Assembly (NCBI RefSeq): GCF_003144245.1
Contig: NW_020289991.1
Span: 248,001 to 312,000, forward strand
Length of the DNA: 64,000 nt
Direction of reading: 5' to 3'
Source: Jaminaea rosea
Lineage: Eukaryota; Basidiomycota; Exobasidiomycetes; Microstromatales
Numbering within the stretch: the stretch's first letter is position 1; the number at the start of each line of letters is the position of its first letter. Shown one piece after another: positions 29,601 to 41,968 of the stretch. Under the pieces are notes generated by a model. It saw only the letters and a program-made list of their open reading frames with translations, was not told the DNA's origin and searched no databases. Both the position numbers and the translations under genes were made by a program.

Positions 29601-32600
29601 AGCCGAGCAGATGGGCGGCAGCTCAATCATAGCGATCTGCGAGCCCATCCAGTCGACCAAGATTCCGTCAGGGAACTCAATGTACGCATCAGCCGGCGCA
29701 TCGGTGAGCAGCGAACCCTTGAGCGATACGTCGAAGCCCGTGTTGACGAGGTTGGTCGCATTGGCTTGAGTGAAGAAGAGCGTAGCCTCGTTGACGATGA
29801 TCTGAATGAGCGGGGCAGCAGCAGGACCAACAAGGTAGAGCGCTGTGTTGTCCGTGTCGGTGGGGACGGGCTGCTGAATGAAGTTGAGGTCAGTCTGATA
29901 ATCGTCAAGCTTTAGCGTCGACTCGATGGGAATCGACGTCTGCAGTCCCTTGAGCAAGTTCAAGATGGCACCCAAGATGTCGAACTGCCTGCCAGAGTTG
30001 CACGGAGGCGGGGTGTCGTAAGGGTACGGCGAGATCGTCGTCCTCGTGTCGGGCAAGTCGAGAACCCTCTGAAGGAACGGAGGGAAGGGGCCCAGGCTCG
30101 TGCCCGTGTTCTTGGCTGCGGTAAAGATGAAGCGAATCAAGTTCTTCGGGTCGATGTTGAGGTTGATGGGAATCTGCCTCGATGTCGTGACCTGGTGACC
30201 AGGGTTCGACAGCGGGTTGCTGGTGAAGTCTTGATCGATCGTACCCAGCGTGATCAAGCCATAGTCGGAGGGACCAAAGTAGTTGGCGAGCGCGTGCAGC
30301 CTCAAGATGTTGATGCCAGCGGTGAAGGGGTTGGCGATCATGACGGAGGCCTGAGCAACGCCAGTCTGCGCAATATCCTTGGGCACAACGAGACGGGCCT
30401 CGATGACGATGAGCTTCATCAAGGGCGGGATCTCGGCCGTGAGCCTGATGCCGGACAGGGCTTGGACGAGCGACTCGATGGGCGTCGTCTGCTGCGTACC
30501 AGCGACAATCGTGGGCGACGTGATGTTCTGAACGTAGTTCTCCAGCAGCGTCTGACCGGCGCGCACGTTCTCGGCACCCTGAGGGCTGTAGTTGATCTGC
30601 GTGGGCACAATGTTGGTTCCAGGTACCAAGACGATGTTCTTGATCAATGCCATACCGATGGGTCGGTCCTGGAACAAGACGGCGAAGCGCACGTCGCCGG
30701 CACCAATGGTAATGTCCGACGGGTTGTACAGTGCAGTGTTGACTGTGATCAGCAGGTACGTCGGGTATCCATGCACGACGTCGAGGTTCGAGACGACGGC
30801 GGGGCGAGCATTGAGGTTCTGCAGACCCAAGATGTTCGTCGGCAGATTGAATGGAATGTCTGAGATGGTGACGACACCAGCAGCTGTGCCGGCCTTGGCA
30901 GTCGCCGCACCATGCAGATTGAAAGTGACTTGGTCCCTCGCCGTCGTGTCAGCCAGGAATTGCGAGAACGTCGGGTGCGAGTTGTCGTAGACTTCGAAGG
31001 GCACGTCGTTGAAGACGAGGGTCAAAATGCGCGCCTCGACATTCGTGGTAGCTTGCGAAGCCAGCGGAATGTTGAGTACGGCGGCATCCTGTCCATTGTA
31101 GTTGGCAATGAAGGGGCCACCCGTGTTCTGAATATCGACGGGGAAAGCAAAGGGCAGGTAGAAGTTGGCCGTCGTGTTCTGCGACGACGTCGGAGGTGCC
31201 CAAGACGACTGCACCGTGAAGAAGAGCGACAGCTGGTTGATCGAGACGACTCGAATGACGTCAAATGCCTGCGCGGGCAGCGAGACGTCGACGGCGAGGA
31301 CCTTGATACCGTCATTGAGCCAGGCGACATTCGAGGGGCCAGCATTTTCACCATGCACCACAATGTTGCTAGGGGTGTTGTGCACAAAGCGCGTAAAGAC
31401 CTCAGAGAGGACGGCAAGGCCGGTATCGTCGTTCTGAGGAATCAAGCGACCGACGAGAGGAAGCTGCGTAACAGCCAAGGCCTGCAGCGTAAACTCATTC
31501 TGCGCCGCGGCAGGGCCAATTTGAGTGTCGTTGCGGGTGATCGAAGTGCCGAATGTTGAGAGCTGAACACCGACTTGGGCAGGGCTGTTGATCGTCGATT
31601 GAGCAGTGAGATGAATACCGCCGGCCTCGTCGTTTGATGGCAGGTCGAACGAGTTGATGATGACCATGCCTCGCAAGCCGTTGAAACCCGTGAGCTGAAC
31701 GTCCTTGGAGATGGCGATGTTGGGCACCGTGATGCCGAGCGCCGCCACCGACAGACCCTCGCCGCGAATCGACCATACGAAGGAAGGTTGCGTGAGAAGG
31801 AACTTGGTGAAGTCGGTGAGGTAGGGCACACTGGGCACGCGAGCCTCGACCATGACGTTGAGAGAAGCACCCGTGTCGCCCTTGAGCTGGACGTCCGGGA
31901 AGGATGTCTGGACGAGGAGCTGGCCCTGCCAGAAGATGCTCAGACCCTGAGGGAAGGAGATCGTGGCGTCAAAGGGACCAGAGTTGGTAATGGTGCCCTG
32001 GAGCGCGACCTGGAAGCTCTCTGGCTGCGGGTTGAGAATCGTGACGCGATCGATGTTGAGGACGGCATTGTCGACAATCTTCTGCACGATGGGCGAGGCC
32101 AAAACGGGTAGCAGCTTGTTGAGCGATTCGTCCGTGCCAAGGGGAACCTCGGTCTGTGAGAACGTCAACGTCGTGTCGTACTCTCCAATCCTGGCGTCAG
32201 AGACGATTTCGAGGTTGAGCGTGGCCACTCCGAACGCCCGATCGACGTAGCTCGGCAGATTGAAGCCCGTGTACAGGTTGTCACGCTTCGTCAGCTCCAT
32301 GTGCTCGATGCGCTTGGCCAGTTGCTCGTGGTCCTCGTACGGCGCGGCGCGCTTGGCAAACTCGAAGCCATCGTCCTCCTCGCTGCCATCGCTGCGAGAG
32401 TGCGGTGCCTCAGCAAGGGCGCCAGGGTTGGAGCCAACGCCAAAGAGCATCTGCGACAACTCGTCGTCCTCCTCCAGCACAAACGACTCCTCGTCCGATC
32501 CACCAGGCAGACCTCGGCGCGAAGGCGTGTTGCCGTTCGCAGCCGTCGTCGGCGTGTACGTGTAGCCGCCCAACGCGACAACGCCGTCGAGGTACCTGGG

Positions 32601-35040
32601 GTCTTGGCCCGACTGCACGACCAGGCCACGCAGAAGACCAAAGATGTCAGGCGGGTACAGGTTGAGGCTGAGCGGGATCGTAGGAGAGTTGGTCAAAGCC
32701 TTGCCGTTTGCGAGGAACTCGAGACGGTGATCGATGTTGGCGATGAAGATGCCCTTGGACGAGGCATTGGCGACGATGCGGTTGATCGTCAGGCCAGCCG
32801 TGAAGGGGTTTGCCAGACCAACGACGGAATTGGCGACAGAGTCGGTAATTCCCGTCGTGTCCAGCACGGTGAGATTGGCAGCATTGACGAGCTTCGTCGA
32901 CAGACCGGGCAACGTCGAGTTGAGACGAATACCACTGAGCGTGACCGCCAGCGACTCGATGGCGCTTGAATCAGCAAAGCCAGAGATGTTGAGCTGAGTG
33001 TCTTGACCCGAGATGAAGCGGTTGAGCGTCTCGAGACCCTGAGGAGCACGGTTGGGGTCGAAGAAGGACGTGGCGTTTACGTCGACTCGGCCAATGGCGA
33101 GGTTGAGGTTGGGCAGCGTGACATTGCCCAGCACTACCTCGTTCTGCAGCTGGAAGATGGAGTCGCCGACGGACAAGTTCAAATTCGACGGGTTGACAAC
33201 GGTAGTGCCAACGACGAGCGAGATGGCGTCGGGAGCACCACCCACGACATCCACCGAGTTGATGACGGTGGGGTACTTTCGCAGGCCAGCAAGACCACGC
33301 AGACCAGAGCCTACACCGAACTTGATGCCGTTGAGCAGCACACGACCAAGCGGCGTGTCTGTGAGCGCCTTGGCTGAGCCCATCAGCCTGAAGTCAGCGG
33401 CCTCCATGTACGTGAAGGCGTTCTGGAAAGCAATGAGTTCCTGACGCGCTGCCTGCGTGTTGTTGGGCAGGACAAGCAGCGAAGGGGGAAGCGTGATGTC
33501 AATGACACCCGTCGTCTCACCAGCGCTGATGATGTCGAGGTGCGTCGTGGAATTGGAGTAGCCGGCATTGATGTCACCGACATGGGCGCCCTGGTAGATG
33601 ATGCTGATCGAGTTGGACAGCGAGACAATGTCAAGCGAGAAGCCAAAGGGCAGACCAATGCTTCCGCGCAAAGCCTGCGAGAACGTCGTAGGGTTGTACG
33701 GGTTCTGCTCCGAGTAGATGAGCGAAAGGTAGTCGATGGTGATGCCCTTGATAGGGTCGATGGGGATGGGCGTCTGCAGCGGGACGTTGACCACAAGGGC
33801 CTGGATACCCGTGCTGAGCCATCCCACCGTCTGACCATTGGCCAGCCTCGTCGAGATACCGCGCGCCTCGACGGGGACTGCCTCGCCGTTGATGTAGCCC
33901 GTGAATAGCTCTCCAAGCAAGTCAAGCTCCGTCGAGTTGTCCTGGTGGGGCACGAGCTGGCCAGCGATCAGGATACTGTTCAGTCCCTGCGTGATGTTGA
34001 CATTGTTGGCCTGCACTTCGCCGAGGAACATGTCCCTGTAGTACAGGCCGAGGTTCAACGTGCCCAGCTGGATACCAAACGGTGACGGATTTCGCAGCTG
34101 CGTGAGTACCTGCGTCGTGATACCCCCTCGCGGGTCGTCACCGGGCAGCTGGAAGTCGAGAACCTTGACATCAGAGAAGCCGTTGATACCCTGGAAGACG
34201 ACGTCCTTGGTGAAGACGAGGTTCTTGTATGTAGGCAAAAAGCTGAAGGCCTCGACGTGGACGTTGCCACAGCGCAATTGCCAAGTGAACTCGGGCTCAG
34301 AGACGAGGAACCTGGCAAACTCGCCGAATCCCTCCTCATCGCGGATCAGGAACGTCGTGGCCTGTGTGCGCACCAAGAGAGGGCAGAGTATTGAGTCAGT
34401 GAGAGGGAAGCGCGATCACATCTCGCCATCGCCACGCACCTGCTTGACGCGACCGTGACCTGCCGCGACACCGATGTAGTCGAGCGTCATGGAACCCAAG
34501 TGCAGCTCGCGCATATTTGGTGGCGGTGTGTTCCAGTACACCTCGACAGGCTCTCGGAAGTAAAGGTGAGCAGGGAAGATACCCGTCTTCTTGACCTGAC
34601 CCTCGATCGACAAGGGGAAGGATGAGTTGCCAATGTCGGTGAGATTGGCAGCGTAGACGTGAAGCTGCGATGTGTGGAGAGCATGGTTGCCGATGGCCCA
34701 CAGTACAGGGACCAAGGTAATCACGAGGGTGATGATGATGATCGGAGGGGCGAGGAAGAGACAGCAGAAGCCAAGCTTCTTGCTCAGGTACTTGTGCTCG
34801 TACGGTGTACCGCGAGCGTCTGCGGCGAGGTGGGACGGGAGGACATGGGAATGCTAATGTCAGTGAATGATGTGTTGGGAAGCCGCGCTGCATTGCAGCC
34901 TACTCACAAAGGTATCCCATGGGTCGACCAGGCTGGTACATGCCAGCTCCTGATCTGACTGAACCACCATCACTACCTGCTCCGCCACGCCGCCTTCGGA
35001 CCAGGTCCGTCCTGGACCCATACGAGGCGTCGTCGGCCAT
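26698..35040 (-). CDS. Giant single-pass membrane protein with repeated DUF3712/LEA2-like domains
   Basis: Four exons, 35040-34908, 34819-34440, 34361-29540 and 29471-26698, give 2702 residues with matching phases. The N-terminus is cytosolic and basic (LVRRRRGG). One transmembrane helix lies at about 61-87 (CCLFLAPPIIIITLVITLVPVLW). The rest should be lumenal or extracellular beta-sandwich repeats. A block of the form F-x-W-x-I...KDV...GFNGL...FDLP...GGI begins near residues 183, 1021 and 1780, so the module occurs three times, each preceded by a second block type (VNIDRV/VNEATL...LxG...DAxIxFP). The C-terminus has Gly/Leu-rich hydrophobic stretches and a 75-residue Ser/Thr/Ala tail. This matches fungal DUF3712 proteins, of which the yeast vacuolar protein Tag1 may be a relative (from memory, uncertain). 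Possible roles are lipid or cell-wall contact; no catalytic motif is visible. Confidence 0.82.
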
Positions 35041-37091
35041 GACGATGCGCGCAAGGAAGCGGTTTGTATTCGATTGAAGATGAAGGGGTGATAGATGAGG
35101 TGGATGAGAGGTGAAGAAGAGACCTTCAACTGGCCACGACGATTGTGGTGGCGGGTGGCGCGCGCGTCCCTGCTAGCGCAGCAGCGGATCTGAAGTGATC
35201 TCTGAGGCGTGGGCTTGTTCCCTTGCTGTCGTGGAGAGAAAGACAGAAGAGGATAGCGGCCCGCAAGTCGATGGTATTTGCTGTGGCGACGACGGCGGCG
35301 GCGGCAATGACTCCTGGGTGCGATGCAGCAGCGGCGGCGAGGCCCCGCAGAAGATGCGGAGCGCGGAAGAGGACAAGGACGAGGGCGAAAGGAGCAAAAG
35401 GGCCACGGAGCACCCGAAGAGTTGAAGGAGGAAGGGGGAAGCCAAGGGGTATTGAGCAGAAGGGAAAGGGACTGGTAATGAGAAAGGAGTGTAAACGCAG
35501 CGACGACGAGCGTGAGAGTCGTTTGAACAAGGCGTAGTTGGTGAGCAGCGTCAACCAGGCGCAGACGATGCAGAAGTGCGACCGCTCTCCGCCCCGCTTC
35601 ACTTCACACTCTGGCTGTTCTCCCTCGTCTTGGTCTCGCAGCGCAGCGCAGCCTCTTTGCCTCACCCCGGATCGAGCGAAATTGGGCGGGGGGCTAATGG
35701 CAGCGGGCGTCTTGCCACTGCTTGCTGCGAAGAAAAAGCGGTCTCTCAGAGCTTCAACAGCGTCGTAGCAGCCTAGGCCTGCCTGTGGACCAAAAGACGT
35801 ATTTGCACCGTCGATTGTCAGGCGTAGTGGCACGGCCTGGCGTTTTGCGGAGCTTCGATTTCAGATCGGAGACTGCGACGCAAAGACGACCTAGACTTCA
35901 AGGCTGCTCGAGTGCCGCCCTCTCAGAGAGATGAGGCAATGAATGCGGGGGGCGGCAGAACGGCAGCAAGACGCACCGCAAGAGGAAGACGCTTGGCCAG
36001 CGGCGGCACGCCAACAGTGGGATGCGAGGCGCCCTGTCTCTCTGCGTCTTGCTCTTGACTGCCTGCTACCACTAGCCTCCTTGCCTGAGTGGCTAGCGCT
36101 GGCTCCGCCCTCGCCTACAGGTCGAGGCAGCCGCGTGATTGGTGACGACCTGCGCCCATCTTCTACCGTGGAAGGAGCTGCAAATGCGAGAGGGACGAGC
36201 GAGCGAGCGAGCGAGGGTACGGACCCCGAAGAGCGTTACGGATCAAGGCACAGTACGAGAGGGAGAAGGGTACGAGTAATTGAACATCGTTGCGGGGTAG
36301 CGAAGAGGCGAGAATGAAGTGCAGTGCAGAGAGCGCACAGATGGGGAGGGTCGAGCGCTGAGAGTGCGCGGCACGTCACCTCATTTTGCCGCTCCGCGTA
36401 ACCGTTGACGGCGGCATTGAAGGTCGTACGAGTGTGCGGGGTGGCGAATCGAAGCCTTAATCGCAATACGTAGCAAGGGCGAGGAGGTGGTGATGACGAT
36501 GCTCGAAGCGGCCCATTGTTTGTTGACCTCAGCTGTCCAGCCAGGTGCACGGCTCTCAGCATGGTTTCCATCTAGGCCGCCGCCGCCGCCGGCGACGGCG
36601 GAAAGCTAAGAAGCAAGACGAGCCGGCCGTAACGCGGTATGCTTGGCGGCGTGCTTCTGGATGTCGTTGCGCAGGCGTCACCTGGCTACAAATACGTCGC
36701 ATTCACCAGTACGAATCAAGGTTAGCGTTGAGATTCGCATTGTCGTGCGGCATCTGCTTGCAATGTGGTGTTGAAAGGGATCGAATGAGCGGCGGCTCTG
36801 GTATCGACGTCTCCCTTCGGGACATTTGACACGGCTTTGGGCATGCGATCTCGCACGACGATGTTGAGCAGTAGCACAGGCTCTCGATCTCTTTGATTGA
36901 TGGCGAGCTCTCAAAAACTTGTGCTGAACTCGTATGGGCGGCAGTTGGTGATGCCGCGATTGAAGAGGCCACCTTCAGGCCTTCTTCCGACCCGGCCGGA
37001 AGGCGGAAGGGCGAGCAGCTGTCGAGGGCAGACGCGAAACCAACACTTCGTCGACCCGTCTCGACCTTCTATCCTGCACGCCCACGTCAAC
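35041..37091. other. Two-kilobase intergenic region without a supported gene
   Basis: Lies between the giant gene and the tubulin cofactor A gene, which are head-to-head. Open frames up to 235 codons (35126-35833 minus) are low-complexity and show no motif. A short GAGC tetranucleotide run occurs near 36196-36217. The region may hold long 5' leaders, both promoters or a non-coding transcript; I see no direct evidence for any of these. Confidence 0.4.
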
Positions 37092-37524
37092 ATGAGCGAC
37101 TCGACAGCCATCAAGCGACAGCTGGTCATTAAGACGGGAGTAGTCAAGAGGTGCGTCATACTGGAGCTGAGCGATGTCGTCAATTTCTCACGCATCACCG
37201 CCCGCCTCCTCCTCGCCCAGACTCACCAAAGAAGAGCAAACCTACATCCGCGAAGCCCAAGAGCAGCGACAACGCATCACGAACCTCGAAGCACAACCTG
37301 ACGCGGATGAGTGGAACGTCAAGCAGCAGCACAAGGTGCTGCAGGACTGCCTCCAGATGGTACCCGACTGTCGCCGTAGACTCGAGGCTGCGGTCGAGGA
37401 TCTGAAGCTGTTTGCTGAGGGACTGGATGAGGAGTTGGCGGCTTCGCTCGAGGCGAAGGCTGCGCAGGAGGCATTGCAAGGGGCTGAGGCTGCAGCTAAT
37501 GAGGCTGATGGGGCTGAGGCATAG
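37092..37524 (+). CDS. RBL2: Tubulin-specific chaperone A (TBCA/Rbl2)
   Basis: Binds free beta-tubulin in the tubulin-folding pathway in the cytosol. Two exons (37092-37150 and 37221-37524, 70-bp intron) give 120 residues, close to the family's 106-115. The start MSDSTAIKRQLVIKTGVVKR matches the family N-terminus (QIKIKTGVVKRL), with the Arg codon split by the intron, followed by three amphipathic helices: LTKEEQTYIREAQEQ, EWNVKQQHKVLQDCLQMVPDCRRRLEAAVEDL and an Ala/Glu-rich last helix. The MVPDCRRRLEAA block is diagnostic. An in-frame ATG at 36897 would add 65 basic residues without family support and is rejected. Confidence 0.94.
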
Positions 37525-38230
37525 ACTTGCAGCAGCGATGTCAGAGATGACGAGGGAGGGCTGGGCATCTGCGACGATGCGCGCAGACAACGTCACACCT
37601 TGGCCAGACGCCAGTGCCAATGACAGCTTCACACCGAGAGGGCGATGTGCGCAAACAACACGACTCTATGAATTACGAGTCACTCCCGCGCACGCACACT
37701 GGTAGATGATGTAGATTGGCGAGGAGGGGAAGGAACGGGAGGTCACTACACTAGGCGAAGGGGAGAAAGACGTCGCCAAGGTGTCGCCGAGTAGGAGATA
37801 TCGAAGGAGGAAGAGAGACTGAGAGTACAAGTTCAGAGGCTCTGCTTGCTGGTGCAGTTTGTCATGTATACAGGTTGCAAGTGTTGATCGAGACGTGGAG
37901 CGGGAGCGAGAAGAGCGAGGAATTGAGCGGCCGTGACGTGACGTTTGTGCGCGAATCGTATATGCTGTGCGATCCGTCTAGCCTTATGGAATGAGGTGCT
38001 GGATGTAGTAGTGGATGAGTGGGGGCGGGGTGGGAGCGTGACGTGGTGGCGGTTGCGCGTGGACGGGATGTGGCGGGCGAGATGCCAGAGACGGCCTTGT
38101 CCATCGAGGCTTGGTAAAGGGCCAGGTGGATTGGGTTCTGGAAGGGAGCCGTCGACTTGATGACTACGCCGCGGACGTTTTACTCAGCGCCCCTCCTTCC
38201 GGCTCTCTGCAGGTTCGGACTGGTGGATCT
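37525..38230. other. Tail-to-tail intergenic region
   Basis: 706 bp between the stops of the TBCA and YTH genes. It presumably holds both 3' UTRs. An 80-codon minus-strand frame at 37862-38104 is low-complexity and unsupported. Confidence 0.4.
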
Positions 38231-41180
38231 CTACCTCGCCGGAGCCGTAGCAGTCGAGGCGCCAGCTTGCCCGCCCTCAACGTGCTTCTCCCAAACTCCC
38301 AGCAGTTCAACGGCGGTATCGATGGCGATCTCGGTCCCATCCCTAGCAATGCGCAGACTCTTGTTCTCGTTCCAAGGGTTGCGCAAGTGCTTGACAGCCG
38401 TGAATGGCAACGAATTGGTTTGGACCCACTCAACAGAAAAGGTGTGGCCGAAAACTTCTTCTGACGAGGGGGAGGGAGAGGGACCTGAGACTGAGGCGCC
38501 CTCTGCCGCGGTGCTTGTATTTGTAGAGGGCGAGAGAGTCATGGTGGGGGTGGGAGTCGCGGTGCCAATCGATCGGCCGCCGTCTTGCTTTGCAGCAGGT
38601 GAAGTGGTTGCTTCGCTGTCTCGCACTCTTGCCTGACCCGAAGCAGCCAAATTCTCCTGCACTGCGAGCTGACGCTCCAATTGCTCAGCCTTGCGCTGGC
38701 TCTCTCGCTGGTCGATGCGGAGATTGTGAATGATGGCGCGCGTAGCAAGCTGGGTGGCCGCTCGGGCATCGCTTGAGGCTGAGTCACCTGGCGTGAGCGA
38801 CGAGGAGTACGAGACAGATGTTGCGGCACTGCTGTCCATCGCAGCTGAAGGCTGTCCATTCGCCATCATGTCCCTTCTCATGACACCGTCGTCGGTCAAG
38901 GCTTTCTTGCCAGTCTGAAGGCCCGTAGCTGTGCCAGGCAGCAATTCTGCCTTTTGTGCTTCCTCATTGGGCGTCAAAGCCTGAGGTGAGGTGACGAGAG
39001 TAGGTCCGCTAGGCGCGTCTTGCTCGCTGGCGGCGACAGCTTCAGTCTCTTGCGACCGATTGGCCTTCGCCTCCCGGCCCGGGATAGGCCCAGCCATTCT
39101 TGCGTACCCAAAGAAGGCCCCACTCCCATTGGCCGAGAAGACTAGGATCACTCTGTCGCTGTTCCTGAAAGCCTGCGCCAATACAGCCTCATTGTGGGGT
39201 TGCGTTGCCCATGTGCGCGTCTCTACGGAGCGGTCCAGCTCCTCGATTGTGCGACTCTTGAGGATGAAGTAGCGAGTGCGAAAGGCCGGGTGGCCGAGGA
39301 GGCCTGAATTGGTGCTCGTGTATGACACCTCTGCGCTCGAGCTGCCGATGGAGCTTGACCCGACTGAGGCGAGAGTGTTGGGCGAAGAGAGTGAAGCGAC
39401 TGCTTCCCCGCGGAGGTTGGAGGTGTCGCTGAGTGACAGGCCCGCTACGTCGAGACAGTCCGTCTGTGCTTTGTTGTTGGTCGAGGGGCTTGCGCTGGCG
39501 CCTTGTGCAATTGGACCTTCTCCTTCGCCGCGCGACTGGCCGAGCTTCTCACTCTCGCGACGGCGGTACTCCTTGAGGAAAGCGACGTGAAGCCCTTTGC
39601 CCCTTTGACCTCCTACGCCAGCCTGCACCTCGTCGCTCTTCTTCCTGATGCGGCAGACGAGCTTCGGGCAACGAGGGTCCTGAGGACGAAGCGGGTGGCC
39701 ATTAAAGAAGAGTACGGCCCTGTCGAGGCGGGAAGGCGTGGAGTAGTTGACGAAAGCGCAGTTGGAGCGAGCAATGATGAAAATCGAGACGATGCCATGA
39801 GGAGCAGCTTCGTTGAGGCTGGGTTCGTCATCGTCTTGTGCGTCGGCTGGAAGCTGAGAGAAGAAGGCGCGCAATTCGGCTTGAGACGCATTTGCGGGAA
39901 CATTGCCCACCCACATGACATGCTCTGATCGCAGCCCGACCGGAGGCTTGCCGTAGCTCGAATCCACTGAGCCAGCCTCCGTCGGAGAAGTAGCGAGAGC
40001 ACCTTCTGCCGGCTCTCCGGTGCTTCTCGTGTCTTGACGGAGAGGTGCGCGGGACGCTCTGCCTTGCGAGCCTGAACCGCGGTAGCCAACTCGTGAGGAC
40101 GGAGAGGACGCGGCCAGTGCTGGGGCTGGACCTCGTGGCGGGGCGTAGCCCATCGGCTGCTGACGTGGGTAATGCTGTTGGGCCCATGTGCCAGGCGAAG
40201 AGGCCGGCACAGCAAACTGCGGAGATGCGGCTACCGATTCGTGGTAGCCCATGGCGGCAAGTTGTGCATATTCCGGACTGCTTGCGGAGACATAAGGCTG
40301 AGGTGGCATGGGTCCAGGAGTGGTTGGGGAAGGATAAAAGCCGGCCACGCTAGTGTAGGGCTGCAGAGAGGGGTGCGAGAAGAGGTAAAGTCAACTCTTG
40401 CTCCTTGTATGCTGCTGTGGATCTGCTCACCGAGTAAGCGTAGGTAGGAGGCCACTGTGCGGAACTGGCAGAGTCAGTCCTTCCTGGTCCTCCAAATGAC
40501 TCGTAAGCAGGCTGCTGATGCATCCCGGACTGTGGTGGAGATGAGGCGTAGCCCTGCGGCGGCGGCTGTTGCTGCTGATAGTGTTGCTGCGGCATCCCGG
40601 CACCGCTGGCTGCCGAGACCGACAAAGCCCCCTGTGCTCCTGCCCCTCCTGCGACCGCTCCTCCCGAGCCTGCGCTGGACCCGTATGCAAACGCTGCTTC
40701 TGGGTGCATAGCAGGCCCGTAGCCGGCGGTGGCACCGGAGAGATCAGCTGCATATTGCATCCCTCTCCCACCTCCCTGATAAGCCTGGTAAGCTTGCTGC
40801 TGAGGCGGAGGCAATTGCGTCGAATCCGATCGGTAGAGATGTTGATGCTGGCTCGGAGGAGGAGGGGCCGGTATGCCGGCTTGGCCCGACATGAAGGCAG
40901 GCTGCGGCTGCTGCTGCTGTGGGTAGCGGTATGGATCGGCCAGGCTGTATGCTTCTGCCGTCGTAGCTGCGGCGCCAAAGCTGGACATGCTGCCCGCGTG
41001 GTGGAAGGAAGAAGACGACGGAGAATGGGATGCACGAAGAGTCGGCGGTGACGATGGCGTAGCAGACAAGGGCGAGATCATCGTGTCTTGGGATGCTTCA
41101 CTGACGTGAGCCGGTTGAGATCCCGCACGCTGCTCGCGCTGATCCGCTGAGCTGTTGCTGGGCGCTGTATCTGGCATCAT
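38231..41180 (-). CDS. RNA-binding protein with RRM and YTH domains (m6A reader type)
   Basis: Two exons, 41180-40431 and 40360-38231, give 959 residues. The first about 390 residues are disordered and Gln/Pro/Ser/Ala-rich. An RRM follows at about 393-490 (EHVMWVGNVP; SNCAFVNYSTPSRLDRAV). The YTH domain begins near 611 (RYFILKSRTIEELDRSVE, then TWATQPHNEAVLAQAF with the first cage Trp, VILVFSANGSGAFFGYARM) and ends at about 887-935 (FSVEWVQTNSLPF, HLRNPWNENKSLRIARDGTEI). About 200 Ser/Thr/Ala/Gln-rich residues split the two halves. YTH domains bind N6-methyladenosine RNA; the sequence type is closer to YTHDC1 than YTHDF. The second cage Trp, expected in the loop now occupied by the insert, is not visible. 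The role is probably in mRNA decay or meiotic-type RNA control (inference). Confidence 0.9.
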
Positions 41181-41369
41181 CTGTCGTGTTTTCGTTGGCT
41201 GACGGCGCTGCCATGGGCTTTGGTGTGTGCTGCTTTGAGGCTGAGAAGATGCTACAGGTGGTGTCGATGAGGAGGGAGAAGAGCAATGGAGGCGTGAGTA
41301 GGTTGCTAGAGGGAGGAGCAAATGGGAGACGAGGACGAGGACGACAATGATCCGCTCCGCGGCAACATG

Positions 41370-41776
41370 CTAGCCGCAATCCAAATGTGATGAGGCGGTA
41401 GAGGGCAAGGGCCAGGCCTTCTCGCGACGCGGGACGAATTGAGTCGCCTCATTCCCGCAGTAGCGGCAGCCCACTTTTACGCCCGTGCCTACATATATCA
41501 ATGACCCGCCGCTTAGGGTCCTCGATTGGGCGCGGGTGATCGGTAGCACCGGTAGCGCGGCGCTCACACCTGACACTCACCTTCGTGTTTGGCTGGCGCT
41601 GCGATTTCGACGGCTGCGCTTCCTTCGAAACTCGAGTCTTGGGGTACGTCGGGCTGTGTCGCAGCAATGAATTGCGCAGCTGCAAAGGTGCCGCTGGGTG
41701 ACGAGGATCGTGAGGCTGGTAGGGACTGATGAAGCCGGCCTTGAGTCTGTGCGGGCTGGCCTGCGTCTGGTGACAT
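41370..41776 (-). CDS. Small hypothetical protein with a Cys-x2-Cys motif
   Basis: Two proposed exons, 41776-41581 and 41488-41370, joined by a GTGAGT donor and a TAG acceptor in matching phase, give about 104 residues. The first 65 are Ser/Ala/Gln-rich. The second exon encodes GTGVKVGCRYCGNEATQFVP and then a short basic tail. A single CxxC knuckle suggests half of a zinc ribbon, perhaps paired in a dimer. No family recognised. It lies 189 bp upstream of the YTH start on the same strand, so it could also be an upstream exon set or leader of that gene. Confidence 0.38.
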
Positions 41777-41968
41777 GCTGGCGTGGCTTGATGTCCGCGG
41801 CCACAAAGAGTCTCTCTCTCAATTGCCTTGTTCTCAGCAATGTGAAGTAATGAAGCAGCTGAGAACAGACCAGTAGAGCAACGCCGTCTCTCTCCTCGAT
41901 GCCAGTCTATTGTTCTGCCAACTCGTCAACTACGACCCTTCCTTTTCTTCCCTTCCCTCCCCACTGTA

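Noticed and set aside
35126-35833. 235-codon minus-strand frame upstream of the giant gene
   Set aside because: Low-complexity composition (Ala/Leu/Ser), no motif, no start context, and located where a 5' leader or promoter is expected.
36897-37091. In-frame N-terminal extension of tubulin cofactor A
   Set aside because: Basic, non-conserved residues; the family N-terminus begins at the ATG at 37092.
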